Shown: positions 45,950-58,420 of the stretch, in pieces
Numbering within the stretch: the first letter of the stretch is position 1
Layout: every line of letters begins with the position of its first letter
Assembly: GCA_035048485.1 (NCBI GenBank)
Contig: CM068592.1
Location: 37,580,001-37,644,000 of the forward strand
Direction: 5' to 3'
DNA from: Pteria penguin
Taxonomy: Eukaryota > Mollusca > Bivalvia > Pterioida > Pteriidae
Length of the DNA stretch: 64,000 nucleotides
The notes under the pieces: model-generated
Database searches by the model: none
Told to the model about the DNA's origin: nothing
Seen by the model: the letters and a program-made list of their open reading frames with translations, nothing else
Translations under genes and position numbers: made by a program

Positions 45950-46100
45950 ATAAACTCTTGAAAAAGTCTGACGTCTACCTGAGAAAAAAAAATTGAAAGC
46001 CCCTGACGGCCTTGATAAACACTGCAAAACTCAGAGGTCTACACTGACTCTGAAGAACTCGACAAAACTCTGATAAGAATGAAAAACTCTGAACAAAACT
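45950..46100. repeat. Short-period CTGAAAA repeat, second locus
   Basis: Contains CCCCTGACGGCCTTGATAAA and CACTGCAAAACTCAG, which are the reverse complement of words at about 63250-63285, followed by AAAACTCTGA units as at 640-790. Confidence 0.5.
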
Positions 46101-47925
46101 ACCTACTGTGATGTCCTCCGGTCGTAATCACCCAAACTGCTATGTGATCCCATTTTCTTAGAAAGAAAATTCTCGCATTTCTTTTCTACAATGTTTTAAA
46201 CGTATTATTTTAACAATTTTTAAAATGTTGCTGATATATTGTTTCTATTCTGACTTAAGTTTGTAACATTATCTTCACATACGCAGTACGATAAAAAGTA
46301 TTCCTAAGAAAAAACAAATTTATTGACACAGGACTTTCCAGTGCGATGACAGCTGTTTAACGTTTGACTTAAAGAAAGAAAGAAAAAAACGAACAATCAA
46401 ACAAATGAACTAACCCTCATCAATGACCCAGCAGCAGGACAGCATTGTTTATAAGTGTTGTAGTTTCATAGATGTGTATTAAGGTAAGAGGAAATAAGGA
46501 AAATGTACATAATATTTCAAATAAATAAAGTAAAATAAATAAACAATAAAAAAAAGTAAAGAAATAATCATTTTTATTTATTTTCATTCTTTTATTTATT
46601 TTCATTTATTTATTTCATTTTTTATATAAATATCGCCTATCAATAACAAAATGGTGTTTATTTCACACCTTTTGCAACCTGTTTAGAGACTCCACCTAAA
46701 TAATGTCAGGTTACGACCTCAAGTTTAAAGGCATTCGTGATTAATGTTAAACAATTGATATTTCATTCTTTAAGCGATCATTGCCGATAAAAAGCTGTAA
46801 CTGTACGTAAATTTGATCCGGAAAGGTAATTCCGGACGATTATCGAAGTTTTTCGACAATAAATTCTTAAGTATGCAACCAAATTTTATGACAAGGACAG
46901 CTGTATCCTTTACTCAAAAGGACTTATAATTTTCTTTTGATATCGAACTTAAAAGATATTTTAGGAAACACATACCATTGTCGAACGTCGTTTTGACTGG
47001 GCAACTAACGATAAATCTGGATGATTGATAAAATAAGCTCCCGCACAATAATAAGTCGACAAAATGTGACCAAATTTTACAAAAATCACAATCAAACATA
47101 TTTCTGGGCTACTAGGTAACCAGAATGTAAAAAAAAAGATCTCATTAAGCATTTATTCCAGGTAATGTTCGTAACGTTTTATCACTTTCCTTTTGCTGTC
47201 TTTTGAACGAGAAAACTATTCTTTTTCTTAGTGTATACTAGACACCTCCAACAATTATCTTCATTAATAAACCAACCCAGCAATAATGATAATACATCTC
47301 AATTTCAAATTTTTACATGTATGTTGTAATCTGTGTCCAATGTGTGCAATGGAACCGAAATATGGCTTTTTTTTTCTTTCTTTCTGGAAAAACCATTAGA
47401 TTCGTCGGGTTTAAGTTTCAAAGGAGAGGGAATTGTGATGGCGAAATTAAATGATGGAATACGAGTTAAATACATACAATTATATAACATAAATATATGT
47501 TTAAAATAGATAAATATATATAGATAAATAGAGATAGATAGATTACTTTTACGAATTGTCCCTCTTGTTAGATGAAATCACGTTCCTAGACTATATTGGC
47601 ATAATAGAAAAACGTTGAAATTTTTAAAATTTCTGCTGCCTAACATCAAAATTGTAATAATTCAGAGCGGGGAAAAAAAAATACAAGTCGGTATTTAAAA
47701 GCGTTAGTAAAAAATCAAAAAATAAAACAACGTTTTATTATAATTACTTTCTTCATTTTCTGAAACAGTTTTGGTAAGTTATAGTTTCTACATATTCGTG
47801 CAGTGGCATAAGCCACAGTGAAAAAAAGGTTAATTGCGTAATTGGTTATCAAATCATTTAGTACATGGTTTACACCTTTGGACAATAGATATTTGCCTTC
47901 AATATTTCACTTCAGTTCAGTTAAT
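46101..47925. other. Unassigned AT-rich DNA
   Basis: No gene recognised. Simple sequence (ATTTATTTTCATT at 46570-46620 and GATA at 47510-47540) is the only structure. Confidence 0.4.
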
Positions 47926-48419
47926 TTATTTCTTTATGCCATCTGCCAGAAGTCACCATGGAGCTATACAATACATGAATATAAATAATATACTAGAACA
48001 TATAACACATTACAAAACTATTTGATTGTAGTGCAATTACGATACCGACTTAGGACGGTCATTTAATTTGACAAAAGCCAAACAAATGGTGTGGTTAACC
48101 GGTTTACGGGCCCACCTTCCCACTCATCGTAACAACAGAACAATCAAAGGACGTACATTTAAAAATTTATAAATAATCCTCCATGTAAAGAACAAGGGTC
48201 AACAGGTGTCGCATATTGAGAGGTCATAAAAATATAAACACGTAAGGTATTGAAAAACACATAATAGTATAAAAATATATGCGACATCAACATGATAAAC
48301 CGTGCTCTGCCAGTCTGAAAGCGAGCTAAGACCCTAAATCTGTAGGAGTCCCGACTAACAGTCAGAGGGGACGAGGTTCAGGACCATGTCTCCTCTGAAA
48401 GAGGTTTGGACAAGGCCCG

Positions 48420-48815
48420 TCATATAGTCCCCACCGCCCTGTTAGTCAGCGTGCATCGTTCAAGTAAAAGTCTGCATAAGGCTGTAGAGGGGCCAAATAC
48501 AAGACCTATAGTCTTTTTGATGACCTCAATATCATATTGTCTATTTAGAAGACGTTTGACTATTTTATTACATGATAAAATAACGTTATCGGAGCCTTTT
48601 ACTTTCCTTAGTTTATATACGAGATCACCGTAAAAATTAGGATGGGAAATTCCATTGGATACATACTGTTGAAAAGAAATATTTCCAAATTTAGGTAGAA
48701 GTTCTGAATAAGATCTGAAGAATTTGCCGAATGTTTTTCTTAGCTTGTGATATCTGTAACCCTGAGTTAAAAGTTTAGTAGTAATTTGTAAATTTCGTTT
48801 ATGAAAGTCCAACAC
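48420..48815 (-). pseudogene. Naiad RT: thumb and C-terminus
   Basis: It reads DFHKRNLQITTKLLTQGYRY, LRKTFGKFFRSYSELLPKFG, NGISHPNFYGDLVYKLRKVK and VFGPSTALCRLLLERC to a stop at 48420. A TAG just upstream (FV*GCTDV) separates it from the palm piece in this copy, while the + copy has Arg there. The C-terminal TI-stop is followed directly by the conserved tail. Confidence 0.7.
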
Positions 48816-49010
48816 ATCGGTGCAGCCTCAGACAAATCGACCTAATTGAGATAAATAGATACCATTTGATGGGAGTCGAGGGACATCGCCATCCAAGTAA
48901 GGGAAATTTACAATAGGAAATCCAAAATCCTCACGTTTATCATAAATATTAGTATATATTAGGTGGTTGATAATTTTGATTTTAAAATCTAAGAAAGGTG
49001 TACATTTATC

Positions 49011-49442
49011 TCAAGTATTAGCTTTATTCAATGTGAGCTCTGGTGGATATATTTCTGATATAAATTGTTCGAATTCAGGGTTGTCGATAACCAAAATGTC
49101 ATCGAGATATCTGCAAGTATTATTAAATTTGTCAATGAGGTCAAAACGTTTTGATTTTTGAATAGAAACCATAAAATCCCTCTCATAACAATAAAGAAAT
49201 AAATCTGCTTTCAGAGGCGGGCAGTTAGTACCCATAGGAATCCCAACTATTTGTTGATATATCTTGCCATCAAATTGCACAAAAATATTATTTATAAGAA
49301 AATCTAGTGCTTTACATAATTCCTTGCAAGTCCAGTGTTTATATGAAGTATATTGTTTGTTGGAAAAGAATCCGGAGTTATTGGAAGTACATATGTACGT
49401 TTTAGATTCTCTGTGAAAACACCATTGTATAAGAGACAGCAA
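49011..49442 (-). pseudogene. Naiad RT: palm with intact YLDD box
   Basis: It includes IQWCFHRESKTYIC, CKALDFLINNIFVQFDGKIY, IVGIPMGTNC and CRYLDDILVIDNPE. The two Asp of YLDD are the metal-binding pair of the polymerase. FDFSTLYTSLPH just upstream (about 49470-49510) is in another frame. The frame ends at TGA (49011-49013) after NKANT, exactly where the + strand copy also stops, while the thumb continues in the same frame beyond it. Confidence 0.75.
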
Positions 49443-49543
49443 CTTGCTTTTAATGAAAACATGAGGCAGAGATGTATAAAGTGTAGAAAAATCAAATGTA
49501 GAAATTTGAGTCGCTTTGAAATTTAGCGAAAGAAGTTTGTCTA

Positions 49544-49870
49544 TTACTTCATGAGAATTTTAATCGACCAAAAGTAATTGATGTTACTATTATGAAATGC
49601 GACATCACAATATTTGATAATATGATGTTTTATAGCAGTAAGAACAGACGTAATATGCTTCGATAGTACCGTAGTAGAGCAGTGGCTAGAATTAGATATG
49701 AAACGTGATTTATATGGACTTTTATGTAGTTTTGGGAGCCAATACATGGTTGGTAGATCAGATTTATCAGTTTTAATTTTGAAGTCGGACATGGTCATGA
49801 GGTGATCGTGCAAGGTGCTGTCTTTTGAGGTAGGGCTTTCCATATATGTATGAGTGGAGTTTAATTCGTT
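49544..49870 (-). pseudogene. Naiad RT: N-terminal fingers
   Basis: The open frame includes HDHLMTMSDFKIKTDKSDLP, then YWLPKLHKSPYKSRFISNSS, a good RT motif 1/2 region (LPKLHK...RFI), and TVLSKHITSVLTAI. A frame break near 49550 leads into the next piece, which begins at HEVIDKLLSLNFKATQISTF. This part is deleted from the + strand copy. Confidence 0.7.
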
Positions 49871-50099
49871 ATTAAGTACTTCAATATAATATAGTTTTCA
49901 AACAACTCTTATGTTATTACCTGCAGGAACAAAGACATATTTAGCATGTAAGTCAGCTATCTTCTTTTTAATAGAATTTGCCGTCAATGTATTAGGCTGT
50001 TGAAATAAAAGCGGATTTTCCGTAAAGTTCTTAATACCTTAATACGGATATCGACAAATCTTAAAATCTCGTATTTCCAATCATTAAGAGCATGAACCT

Positions 50100-50594
50100 T
50101 TACCTGTTCTTTTTTACACCAACTTTACAATATGTAGTGAAAGCATCTTCTATAACGTCACGGCATTTATTGAAATCTATCCTGGACGGTAACCTATATT
50201 TAGGTCCTTTTCCAAAAAGGGTGCGCAGTTTCTTGTCCGAAATACAGTTTAGGTCACCAGTAATAACATGACCTGCCGGTTTATAAACATATTTAGAATT
50301 TTCACAAGAACACGACGAAGGAATAGAGTCTGAAACATTAGGGTTAGATGTAACTTTATTATAATTTAAAATAAGATTTCTTACAGGCTTTTTGTACTGG
50401 TAACAAATAAGTGGAGGTTCGAAATTCTCAAAATATTGGGGGATTTTAGAGGTGACTCTATGATCACGGAAAATATTAGAAATGTTAAGTAGATCGAAGC
50501 CTTTATTAATAAATTTAATTTTGAGAAATTGCTGCTTGGGTGGAAGAGACGGAATACGAGGAAAGAGTTTATTATATGAAAATAAAATAATCAA
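50100..50594 (-). pseudogene. Naiad ORF: central CxC zinc-type region
   Basis: It reads SYNKLFPRIPSLPPKQQF, then PLICYQYKKPVRNLILNYNK, SCSCENSKYVYKPAGHVITGDL and LRTLFGKGPKYRLPSRIDF. The CSC plus GHVxTGDL arrangement is a likely metal site and, as I recall, is typical of Naiads. The + strand copy lacks it through a deletion. It is followed by KVHALNDWKYEILR in another frame. Confidence 0.7.
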
Positions 50595-50606
50595 ATTGAG
50601 TTTATA

Positions 50607-50991
50607 TCAATCAGAATTGCGTAAACTTCGAAGATCAGCTTCGTCCAGGATAGGTTTCAATTTATTTACCGGAATAGAGAATAGTACATGCAAAAGTTCA
50701 TGACGGCCATTATTTTTTGCGATAAATAGAAGATCGTTTAATGACCTATTTAAACGATTACGTTTTCTGATTTTACGATTACGGCGACGATCATGTGACC
50801 CACGTTTTCTAATAGTTTTATGTCTTAATGTAAAAATATTGATCTTATTCTGACGAGAAGAAATATTACCTTGTCGATATATTTGGTCGTTGAGACCGAG
50901 AGGGTATGGGGTTTGTAGTTCTTTAATCCAGTAGAGCTCGGTTTCCAAGAGTCGGTTTTTAAGATCTGATTTCGTATCACCTGGTAATTTT
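50607..50991 (-). pseudogene. Naiad ORF: GIY-YIG C-terminal end and basic linker
   Basis: The open frame reads DLKNRLLETELYWIKELQT then YPLGLNDQI, which fits the last part of a GIY-YIG nuclease (the Glu and Asn positions). The GIY-YIG residues themselves would lie upstream of the truncation and are absent. A basic segment (RRRNRKIRKRNRLNR) and HELLHVLFSIPVNKLKPIL follow. The frame ends at 50607, and coding continues in the next frame. Confidence 0.6.
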
Positions 50992-51253
50992 GAGATATTT
51001 TCTACTGGAGTTATTTTCTATTGGAGTTATTTTAAAATAATACGTTCTGATGTATAAATTTGTTAGTTCTTGATATATTGTATTATATTGTATTGTTTAT
51101 TAATCGCATGCATTTCTGCACATAGATATGCATGTGATACATAATATAATAATATATATAATAATAAAAGCATGTTTGATATATTTTCCTAAGTTACATA
51201 GTTCTTTTACCTTTTCTGTACATAAAAGTTGAATTAATTTAAAGACGGAGGGC

Positions 51254-52250
51254 CTAACATAATAGTATTTTTTTTTTCAAAAACTGTCGTCGTAAATGAA
51301 CATAGTGTGGACATTTAAGAATAAAATGGTACTCATCTTCAATATCTGAAGTACACAAAGGACATAAACGTCTCTCTAAAGGAATTTTATCATATCGACC
51401 AGTTTCTATCATCAGACAATGTGATGACACTCTCAATTTACAAATCAGTTTCTTATATAGTGTTGGGATAAATAAAACTGTAAGGTACACTTGTCAACAA
51501 GATGTCTATAGATTGAACATTTTGAAGAATTTATGACAGAAAATAACGATTACTTATAATGGTCAAATAAACGTTGTTTGACAATTGCAGTGATATATTG
51601 TGGGTTTTCGATATTTTGGTTTGTCCACATTTCCAACAAGCCACACTAGACAATAGTTGTTTCACATTAGCGACCCAATTCTTGCAATTACTCTTTTGCA
51701 AACATTCGTTATACATTGTCTCATAGCAAGCAGCTAAAATACAATTTCCTGTATCTAAAAGTTTGATCCAATATTTAAAAATACGAATTTTACGAATACA
51801 TTTTAATGGCAATCTACCAAGTTCAAAACAGCATTTGGCGTTGATTTCTTCACACCCAGCATATTTTTACAGAAATCAAGATGAACCTTTTCGATATCTG
51901 GTGCTGAGTGAAATCCCCATACTTCACAACCGTAATATGCAACACTACCAACATAAGTGTCAAAGAGAGACAACGATGTAACAAAATTAAGATTCATATC
52001 ATAACTGGCTCTTCATATTTTATATATTTTGAGAATTCCAATCATTCGGCCACGAGCATCACTGAAGAGACACAACTTGTCGAAATGCGCATATGGTGCA
52101 CAAAATTAAAAGGTTTATATGTTCCATATTCATAACATTTTCTTTTAAGAGCAAAATGGGCTTTCTTGCATTGCAGTGTTTTTGAGTAATATAAAATTTT
52201 CCATTATAATTCAGTAAAAGTCCAAGGTAACAAAATTTATCAACAGTTTC
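51254..52250 (-). pseudogene. Non-LTR retrotransposon C-terminal relic, copy 2
   Basis: Minus-strand pieces in order: ETVDKFCYLGLLLNYNGKF (about 52240), FDTYVGSVAYYGCEVWGFHS (51955-51895), EKVHLDFCKNMLGVKKSTPN, PLKCIRKIRIFKYWIKLL (about 51800) and LCPLCTSDIEDEYHFILKCP (about 51345). The order matches the relic at 52540-53391 and is that of the region after the RT in many LINEs, ending in a CCHC-type zinc site. Frame changes and a 125-bp foreign segment (52010-52135) break it. No RT catalytic part is left. Confidence 0.65.
52010..52135 (+). repeat. Short conserved repeat inserted in LINE relic
   Basis: It contains GGCCACGAGCATCACTGAAG, AGACACAACTTGTCGAAATG and CGCATATGGTGCACAAAATT. It sits between LINE-derived pieces at 52140-52250 and 51803-52005. 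Similar sequence is, to my recollection, very common in mussel and other bivalve genomes. No ends or target duplication are obvious. Confidence 0.45.
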
Positions 52251-52262
52251 AATTTTTTGTTA

Positions 52263-52309
52263 GAGATCTTTCGGTATTGTTCGTATGTAATATAACACCG
52301 AAAGATCTC
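52263..52309. repeat. Perfect 13-bp hairpin
   Basis: GAGATCTTTCGGT at 52263-52275 pairs exactly with ACCGAAAGATCTC at 52297-52309, around a 21-base loop. It lies between the two LINE relics and may mark the edge of a small inserted element extending to about 52435. Confidence 0.7.
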
Positions 52310-52539
52310 CAACTCCAATTCTTATTGGCTGTTCTGAAAGGTCATCCTGAGATGACCTCGAATCGGCAGTTGTAAGATCTTGTACATGCAGAGTAGCGTA
52401 GAGGAGCGAAATACAAGTCGCGTTTTAATAAGATTGTATTGCTTTTTACATGTATTGAATATTTCATGATTTTCGACCATTTTGTTCTTATTAAAATCAG
52501 ACAGCGCTTTTCTATAAGCAATATATAAGCGTTTACACT

Positions 52540-53391
52540 ATTGATTAAACCATGGTTGATCTTTTTTATTAAGTATATTAACCTTGCTAACTGCATCCAT
52601 TTGCTCCACAGTAGGTGACATTGGACATTTTAAGATAAAATGAAACTCATCCTCTATATCATTTAAATTACACAATGTACATACTCGATTGAACCTTGCT
52701 TCATTTCTGTATCTTCCAGATTCCACATTTAGATAATGAGCTGATAGTCTGAATTTAGATATGAGTTTGCGATGTATATCACTCAATGGTTTATGTAAAT
52801 AAAATTGGCGGTCAAAATTGTCTACCATATATTGATACAATTCGCCACGAAATGATCTTCAAATAGCAGAAAACATTTCTTGATTATATAGATCGAAAAA
52901 TCTAAGTGTTGTGTAACTTTATCGATATAAATTTCGTGAAAAATGTATCCAATGCCTAAACGCTTTTATTCAATTCTTATATCATTAAACCAAGTGTCAT
53001 TGAAATTAACTCTATCTTCTGAACAAGAACGTAAAATACAATTATCTTGATTTTTTAATTTTACCTAATATCTCAGAATTTTCAATTTTCTAAAAATATA
53101 CAGAGGAAGTCTTCCCAATTCATGATGCACTAAGCTATTACAGGTGCTTCACTCCCAGAACATTTTTACAAAACATTGAGTGAATTTTATGGACATCATT
53201 GGCTTTATGAAAACCCCAAATTTCACAACCGCAACTTAAAACACTGTTAACATATGTATCAAAAACTGCACATAATTTTTGAATTTACTATCAACAGCAA
53301 AAAGAGCTTTTCTTCCTTGTTCTGACACATGCTTTTGTGTAATGTTAAATTTACCATTGTAATTGAATAACTTACCCAAATAATTAAATTT
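52540..53391 (-). pseudogene. Non-LTR retrotransposon C-terminal relic, copy 1 (distal part of split element)
   Basis: On the minus strand from 53391: KFNYLGKLFNYNGKFNITQK, VSEQGRKALFAVDSKIQ, AVFDTYVNSVLSCGCEIWGF, then LSDIHRKLISKFRLSAHYLN and VCTLCNLNDIEDEFHFILKCP. It continues the RT frame that stops at 58421, the two having been separated by the LINE at 53392-58406. The frame reads through the insertion site once the duplicated 14 bases are counted once. It is interrupted by frameshifts further down. Confidence 0.75.
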
Positions 53392-53394
53392 GTA

Positions 53395-53406
53395 CTGCGC
53401 ATGCGC
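53395..53406 (+). promoter_or_regulatory. NRF1-like palindrome at LINE 5' end
   Basis: CTGCGCATGCGCC, four bases inside the LINE start, equals the consensus YGCGCAYGCGCR of the NRF1 factor except at the flank. Autonomous LINEs keep their promoter at the very 5' end, so the place fits. Function is inferred. Confidence 0.45.
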
Positions 53407-53655
53407 CAAAAAGCCACCCGCAAATTTACGACTGAGAAATTAAATGTAAAAAGGTGTCTTCTTAACCCATAATAGTGGCAGCGCAAAGTTTTAAAAGATG
53501 GCAATTGGATACTTATTGTGTTGCACCAGCTGTATTTCGAACTTAACAATACCGCATTCCTGAATGGTAAGAAAATAAACATTTTTCTACTTTGAACTAT
53601 ACACACGGACTCCATCACGAGTGCATTCCAGCCCATGTTATAGCGTAAACGTATT

Positions 53656-54570
53656 ATGAGCGAAAGCTTTAAACTTTCATCAAAACGTAAACACTCATCG
53701 CCATCGTTCGATATATCTCCGTCATCGACACATATCCACAAGAGACAAACTATGTCTTTAATGAATTTGAATGGAGGTGGATCCAGTTTTCTGGACCAAA
53801 ACCCAGCCGACATGTATGTCCATGAGAAAATTGCTGTCTTATGTCATTCTCTCAAAGGCTCCACCCCCGGTTTACCAATCGCTTATCCGGGCACTCACCT
53901 TACATCCACGCCCACTCCCACACCCTGTGACCAGGGAACTCAGATCTCGGACATTGATGTTATGCGTATAGCCACTGCGGTCAAAAACATAATGGCGGAT
54001 GAGATCAAAACAATGGTCGATGCACGGGTACAGCCCATCATTCAGTGTATGCAGGATCTCTCTGACGAAAACCGCATGCTCAAGCAAAAACTCGACGGCC
54101 TTGAGATGTATTCTAGACGCGACTGTATCCGCGTCTTGGGAGTCTACGAACAGAAGAAGGACACCGATGATGTTCTGGTGGACATAGCTATTAAAATCAA
54201 CGTCCCGCTGTCCAAGGAAGACATCGAAGTGTCCCACCTGGTAGGGAAGACGAGTCAAACACGACCAAGAGCGATAATAGCCCGCATTAAACATTATCAA
54301 TTGCGACACCGACTCCTGAAGGAAAGTAAAAACCTTAAGCGGATAGATGATAGGAAAGGAATCCATGTTAATCAAGAACTCACAAAAACCTGGGCAAAAT
54401 TAAGAGCTGACTGCAGAGAATTAGGAAAGGTGTGGGTCGAGCAAAATCTACTTCTGTATGGGACGGCAAAATTTTTGTAATAGTTCCCAACGATAAAAAA
54501 CACAAAATATTATGTTTGGAAGACCTGATGAACCGGCAGAACGTACTTGGTGCTATAGCGCGGATGTAAA
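53656..54570 (+). pseudogene. LINE ORF1 protein (coiled coil plus RRM-like domain), one frameshift
   Basis: The frame from ATG 53656 has a Ser-rich N-terminus, a coiled-coil-like stretch (DLSDENRMLKQKLDGLE), then EMYSRRDCIRVLGVYE, NVPLSKEDIEVSHLVGK and RPRAIIARIKHYQLR. This is the RRM-like and C-terminal domain of L1-type ORF1 proteins, which bind element RNA as trimers. It stops at 54480. One frame over, SVWDGKIFVIVPNDKKHKIL and EDLMNRQNVLGAIARM run from about 54452 to the stop at 54568-54570, restoring the usual ending. So one indel lies near 54450. Length fits the family. Confidence 0.75.
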
Positions 54571-56047
<1,477 letters not shown>

Positions 56048-57420
56048 ATGTATATGTATTTTGTTTATGTCATCGTCTTATTATTGATTTTAAGTGGTGA
56101 TATTGAAACCAACCCAGGCCCATCTACAACTGAACATTCAAGTGAAAACGTCGATTACAACGATTCTCAACTCTCAAACTCTACTTCTCACGAATTTGTA
56201 CCTGGGATTAAATCAAATTTCTCATTTATTCACCTAAACATACAAAGTATCAAACCCAAACTAGATATAATTAACGGTACTCTTAACGACTTCGATGTAG
56301 TTTGTTTCACAGAGTCCTGGCTAGATAGTAATGCTGATGACGCAAGCATTCTACTCGATAACTATAGCCCCCTCACATATGTGACAGAGAAGATGGGCAT
56401 GGTGGTGGATTTATTGTATACTGTAAAGATCATATCCATTCTAAACGCAGACCAGATCTGGAAGATAGAGGTCTTGAATGTGTTTGACTTGAAATCACCT
56501 TCAGAAAAGAAAAATATCTTTTCGGTATTTATTATAGACCACCAAATAGCAATTTGGAAAAATGGAACCTACTTGATTTATCTTTTGACCTTGCAATTGA
56601 TACCAAAATCAAAATTATAATTATCATTGGAGATTTTAACAAAAACCAGTACAGCACGCAATATTCAAAAATGAAAGATATTTTATTAAACTACGGACTT
56701 TTCCAATTAATTTAAGATCCAACTTCCATCTCTGAACATTCTGCCACACTTATAGATCTTATTATTACAAAAAATCGTAGTATTTTTGAGTATTGTGATG
56801 TTATGGGACCCTTCTTGAATGTGGATATCAGATAACATTTTACTATATTCGGTATTATTCATGAACAAAAGGAAATTAATTCACATATAAAAAGAAAAAT
56901 CTGAATATATGACAAGGGTAACTACCCCATATATAGACAAAAATTATCACAAATCGACTGGGACTCCATTCTAACAACTCATAATACCATTGAAGAAAAT
57001 GTCGCCACTGTTATTGATAAAATAATCGAATCCGCATCCGAATCTATTCCAAATAAATTGATCACAATACATCTAAACGACATACCTTGGATAAATTCTA
57101 ATGTAAAAAAGTTAATAAGAAAAAGAAATAGAATGATAAACATGCCAAAAAAGGTAACGATCCTCTCATGTGGCAAACTTTTAAAACATTAAGAAACAAA
57201 ATTATCAACCTGCTTCGCCAATTAAAGTATGAATATTTCCAATCAATAAGTTCCAGAATAAAATTAAACAAATTTGGTAGTACAAAATGGTGGAAGCTTG
57301 TAAAATCACTAACAAATCAAACACAACCTGAAAAAAAACATTGAAATCCTTAATGACAACTCGTTAACAACTGACGACACCTTAAAAGCCAATCATTTAA
57401 AAGATAAACTCGAACAGATA
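56048..57420 (+). pseudogene. LINE ORF2 N-terminal part: 2A-like peptide and APE endonuclease
   Basis: From ATG 56048 the protein starts with a hydrophobic run (YVIVLLLIL) and SGDIETNPGP (residues 16-25), the DxExNPGP signature of 2A-like ribosome-skipping peptides. The endonuclease follows: FIHLNIQSIKPKLDII, VVCFTESWLDS. A frameshift near 56390 moves coding to GGGFIVYCKDHIHS, then GIYYRPPNSNLEKW, IIIIGDFNKN and ATLIDLIITKNRSIF, with in-frame stops. The pre-RT segment (TFKTLRNKIINLLRQLKYEY, SSRIKLNKFGSTKWWKL) ends near 57400. Just after, the RT is absent. Confidence 0.8.
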
Positions 57421-58173
57421 AACGTAGAAGCCGCTAGGATTGTAACTGGTTCAACCAAATTAGTAAGTTTAAGTTTACTGTATAAAGAATGCGGCTGGGA
57501 AAAATTATCAACAAGAAGAGAAAAACATAAACTTACCCAATTCTATAAAATTAAATCTGGCTTAACACCCTCCTACCTACAGGACCCACTTCCTCAACAT
57601 CACCATCAACATCACAATTATAACACACGATATAGACAAAATTTACAAACTATGCATTGCCATAGTACTCACTATTATAACAGTTTCTATCCTAGTTGCA
57701 CACGTTTATGGAATAACCTGTCGCCCGTAATTCGACAATCTCCCAGCTTAAGTATATATAAAAGTAAACTTTCCGAAAGTTATCAAACATACACTGTTTC
57801 TAAATATTATTACAATGGAACTCTTATTGGTCAGATTCTTCATTCACGTCTACGAACAAACTGTAGCTCCTTAAAACAACATTTACACATGGAAAATATT
57901 GCACCCAGCCCTTACTGCGAATGCGGAGGAATAGAAACTACAGCCCACTGCTTACTTCATTGTAACCGTTTTGACCAGCAAAGAACACATCTACATGCTT
58001 TAAATATCCCCCTTAATTATCAGATTTTAGTATTGGAGATGACCAGAAATCGTTCGAATACAATGAATGCATTTTCCACGCAGTTCAAAACTATATCTTA
58101 CATACCAAACGGTTTACTTCAACTTGTTCGCAATTCCCCTCCTTTTCCGCCTTATTGTTGTTATAAAACATAA
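57421..58173 (+). pseudogene. LINE ORF2 C-terminal part after deleted RT
   Basis: It reads NVEAARIVTGSTKLVSLSLL, YKECGWEKLSTRREKHKL, FYKIKSGLTPSYLQDPLPQ, then (open from 57652) PSCTRLWNNLSPVIRQSPSL and a zinc-type site CECGGIETTAHCLLHC. AARIVTG...GW..L..RR is the usual region after the RT thumb in CR1/Jockey-like LINEs. It joins directly to pre-RT sequence at about 57400-57420, so the polymerase domain (about 1.5 kb or more) is deleted. Stop at 58171-58173, then a 3' UTR of about 230 bp. Confidence 0.75.
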
Positions 58174-58420
58174 TATTATGCTCATATCACTATTTGAATT
58201 CATGAATTTGATTTTATGGGATGCTGATTATATATTGAATATTTATGTATTCATCATTCATGGTGCATATGCACTCCTTAGGGCAATGAATTAATATAAG
58301 CGGAGTGTCGCTTTTTTTCAAATCCCTGCACAAAACTATGTCTCAGAATATTCATGTATGTACTGATGTACTGTGATGAATTTACTGCAATAAATATGTT
58401 TAAACTAAATAATTAAATTT

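Larger units (their letters stand above)
47930..51000 (-). mobile_element. Naiad-type Penelope-like retroelement, better-preserved copy
   Basis: Minus strand, from about 51000 down to 47930. In order: the end of a GIY-YIG nuclease (ETELYWIKEL, then PYPLGLND), a basic linker, a CxC/His region, the RT with FDFSTLYTSLPH, GIPMGTNC and RYLDDILVI, a thumb, and a tail ending near GCTCCATGGTGACTTC. A nuclease placed N-terminal to the RT is the mark of the Naiad clade; classical Penelope has it C-terminal. The copy is 5'-truncated inside the nuclease and has several frame breaks and an in-frame TGA at 49011-49013. The tail matches the six orphan tails in the window. Confidence 0.8.

Noticed and set aside
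53259..53813. 184-codon minus-strand frame
   Set aside because: It spans the LINE 5' boundary; only the distal part matches the old LINE relic and the rest is the antisense of ORF1/5' UTR.
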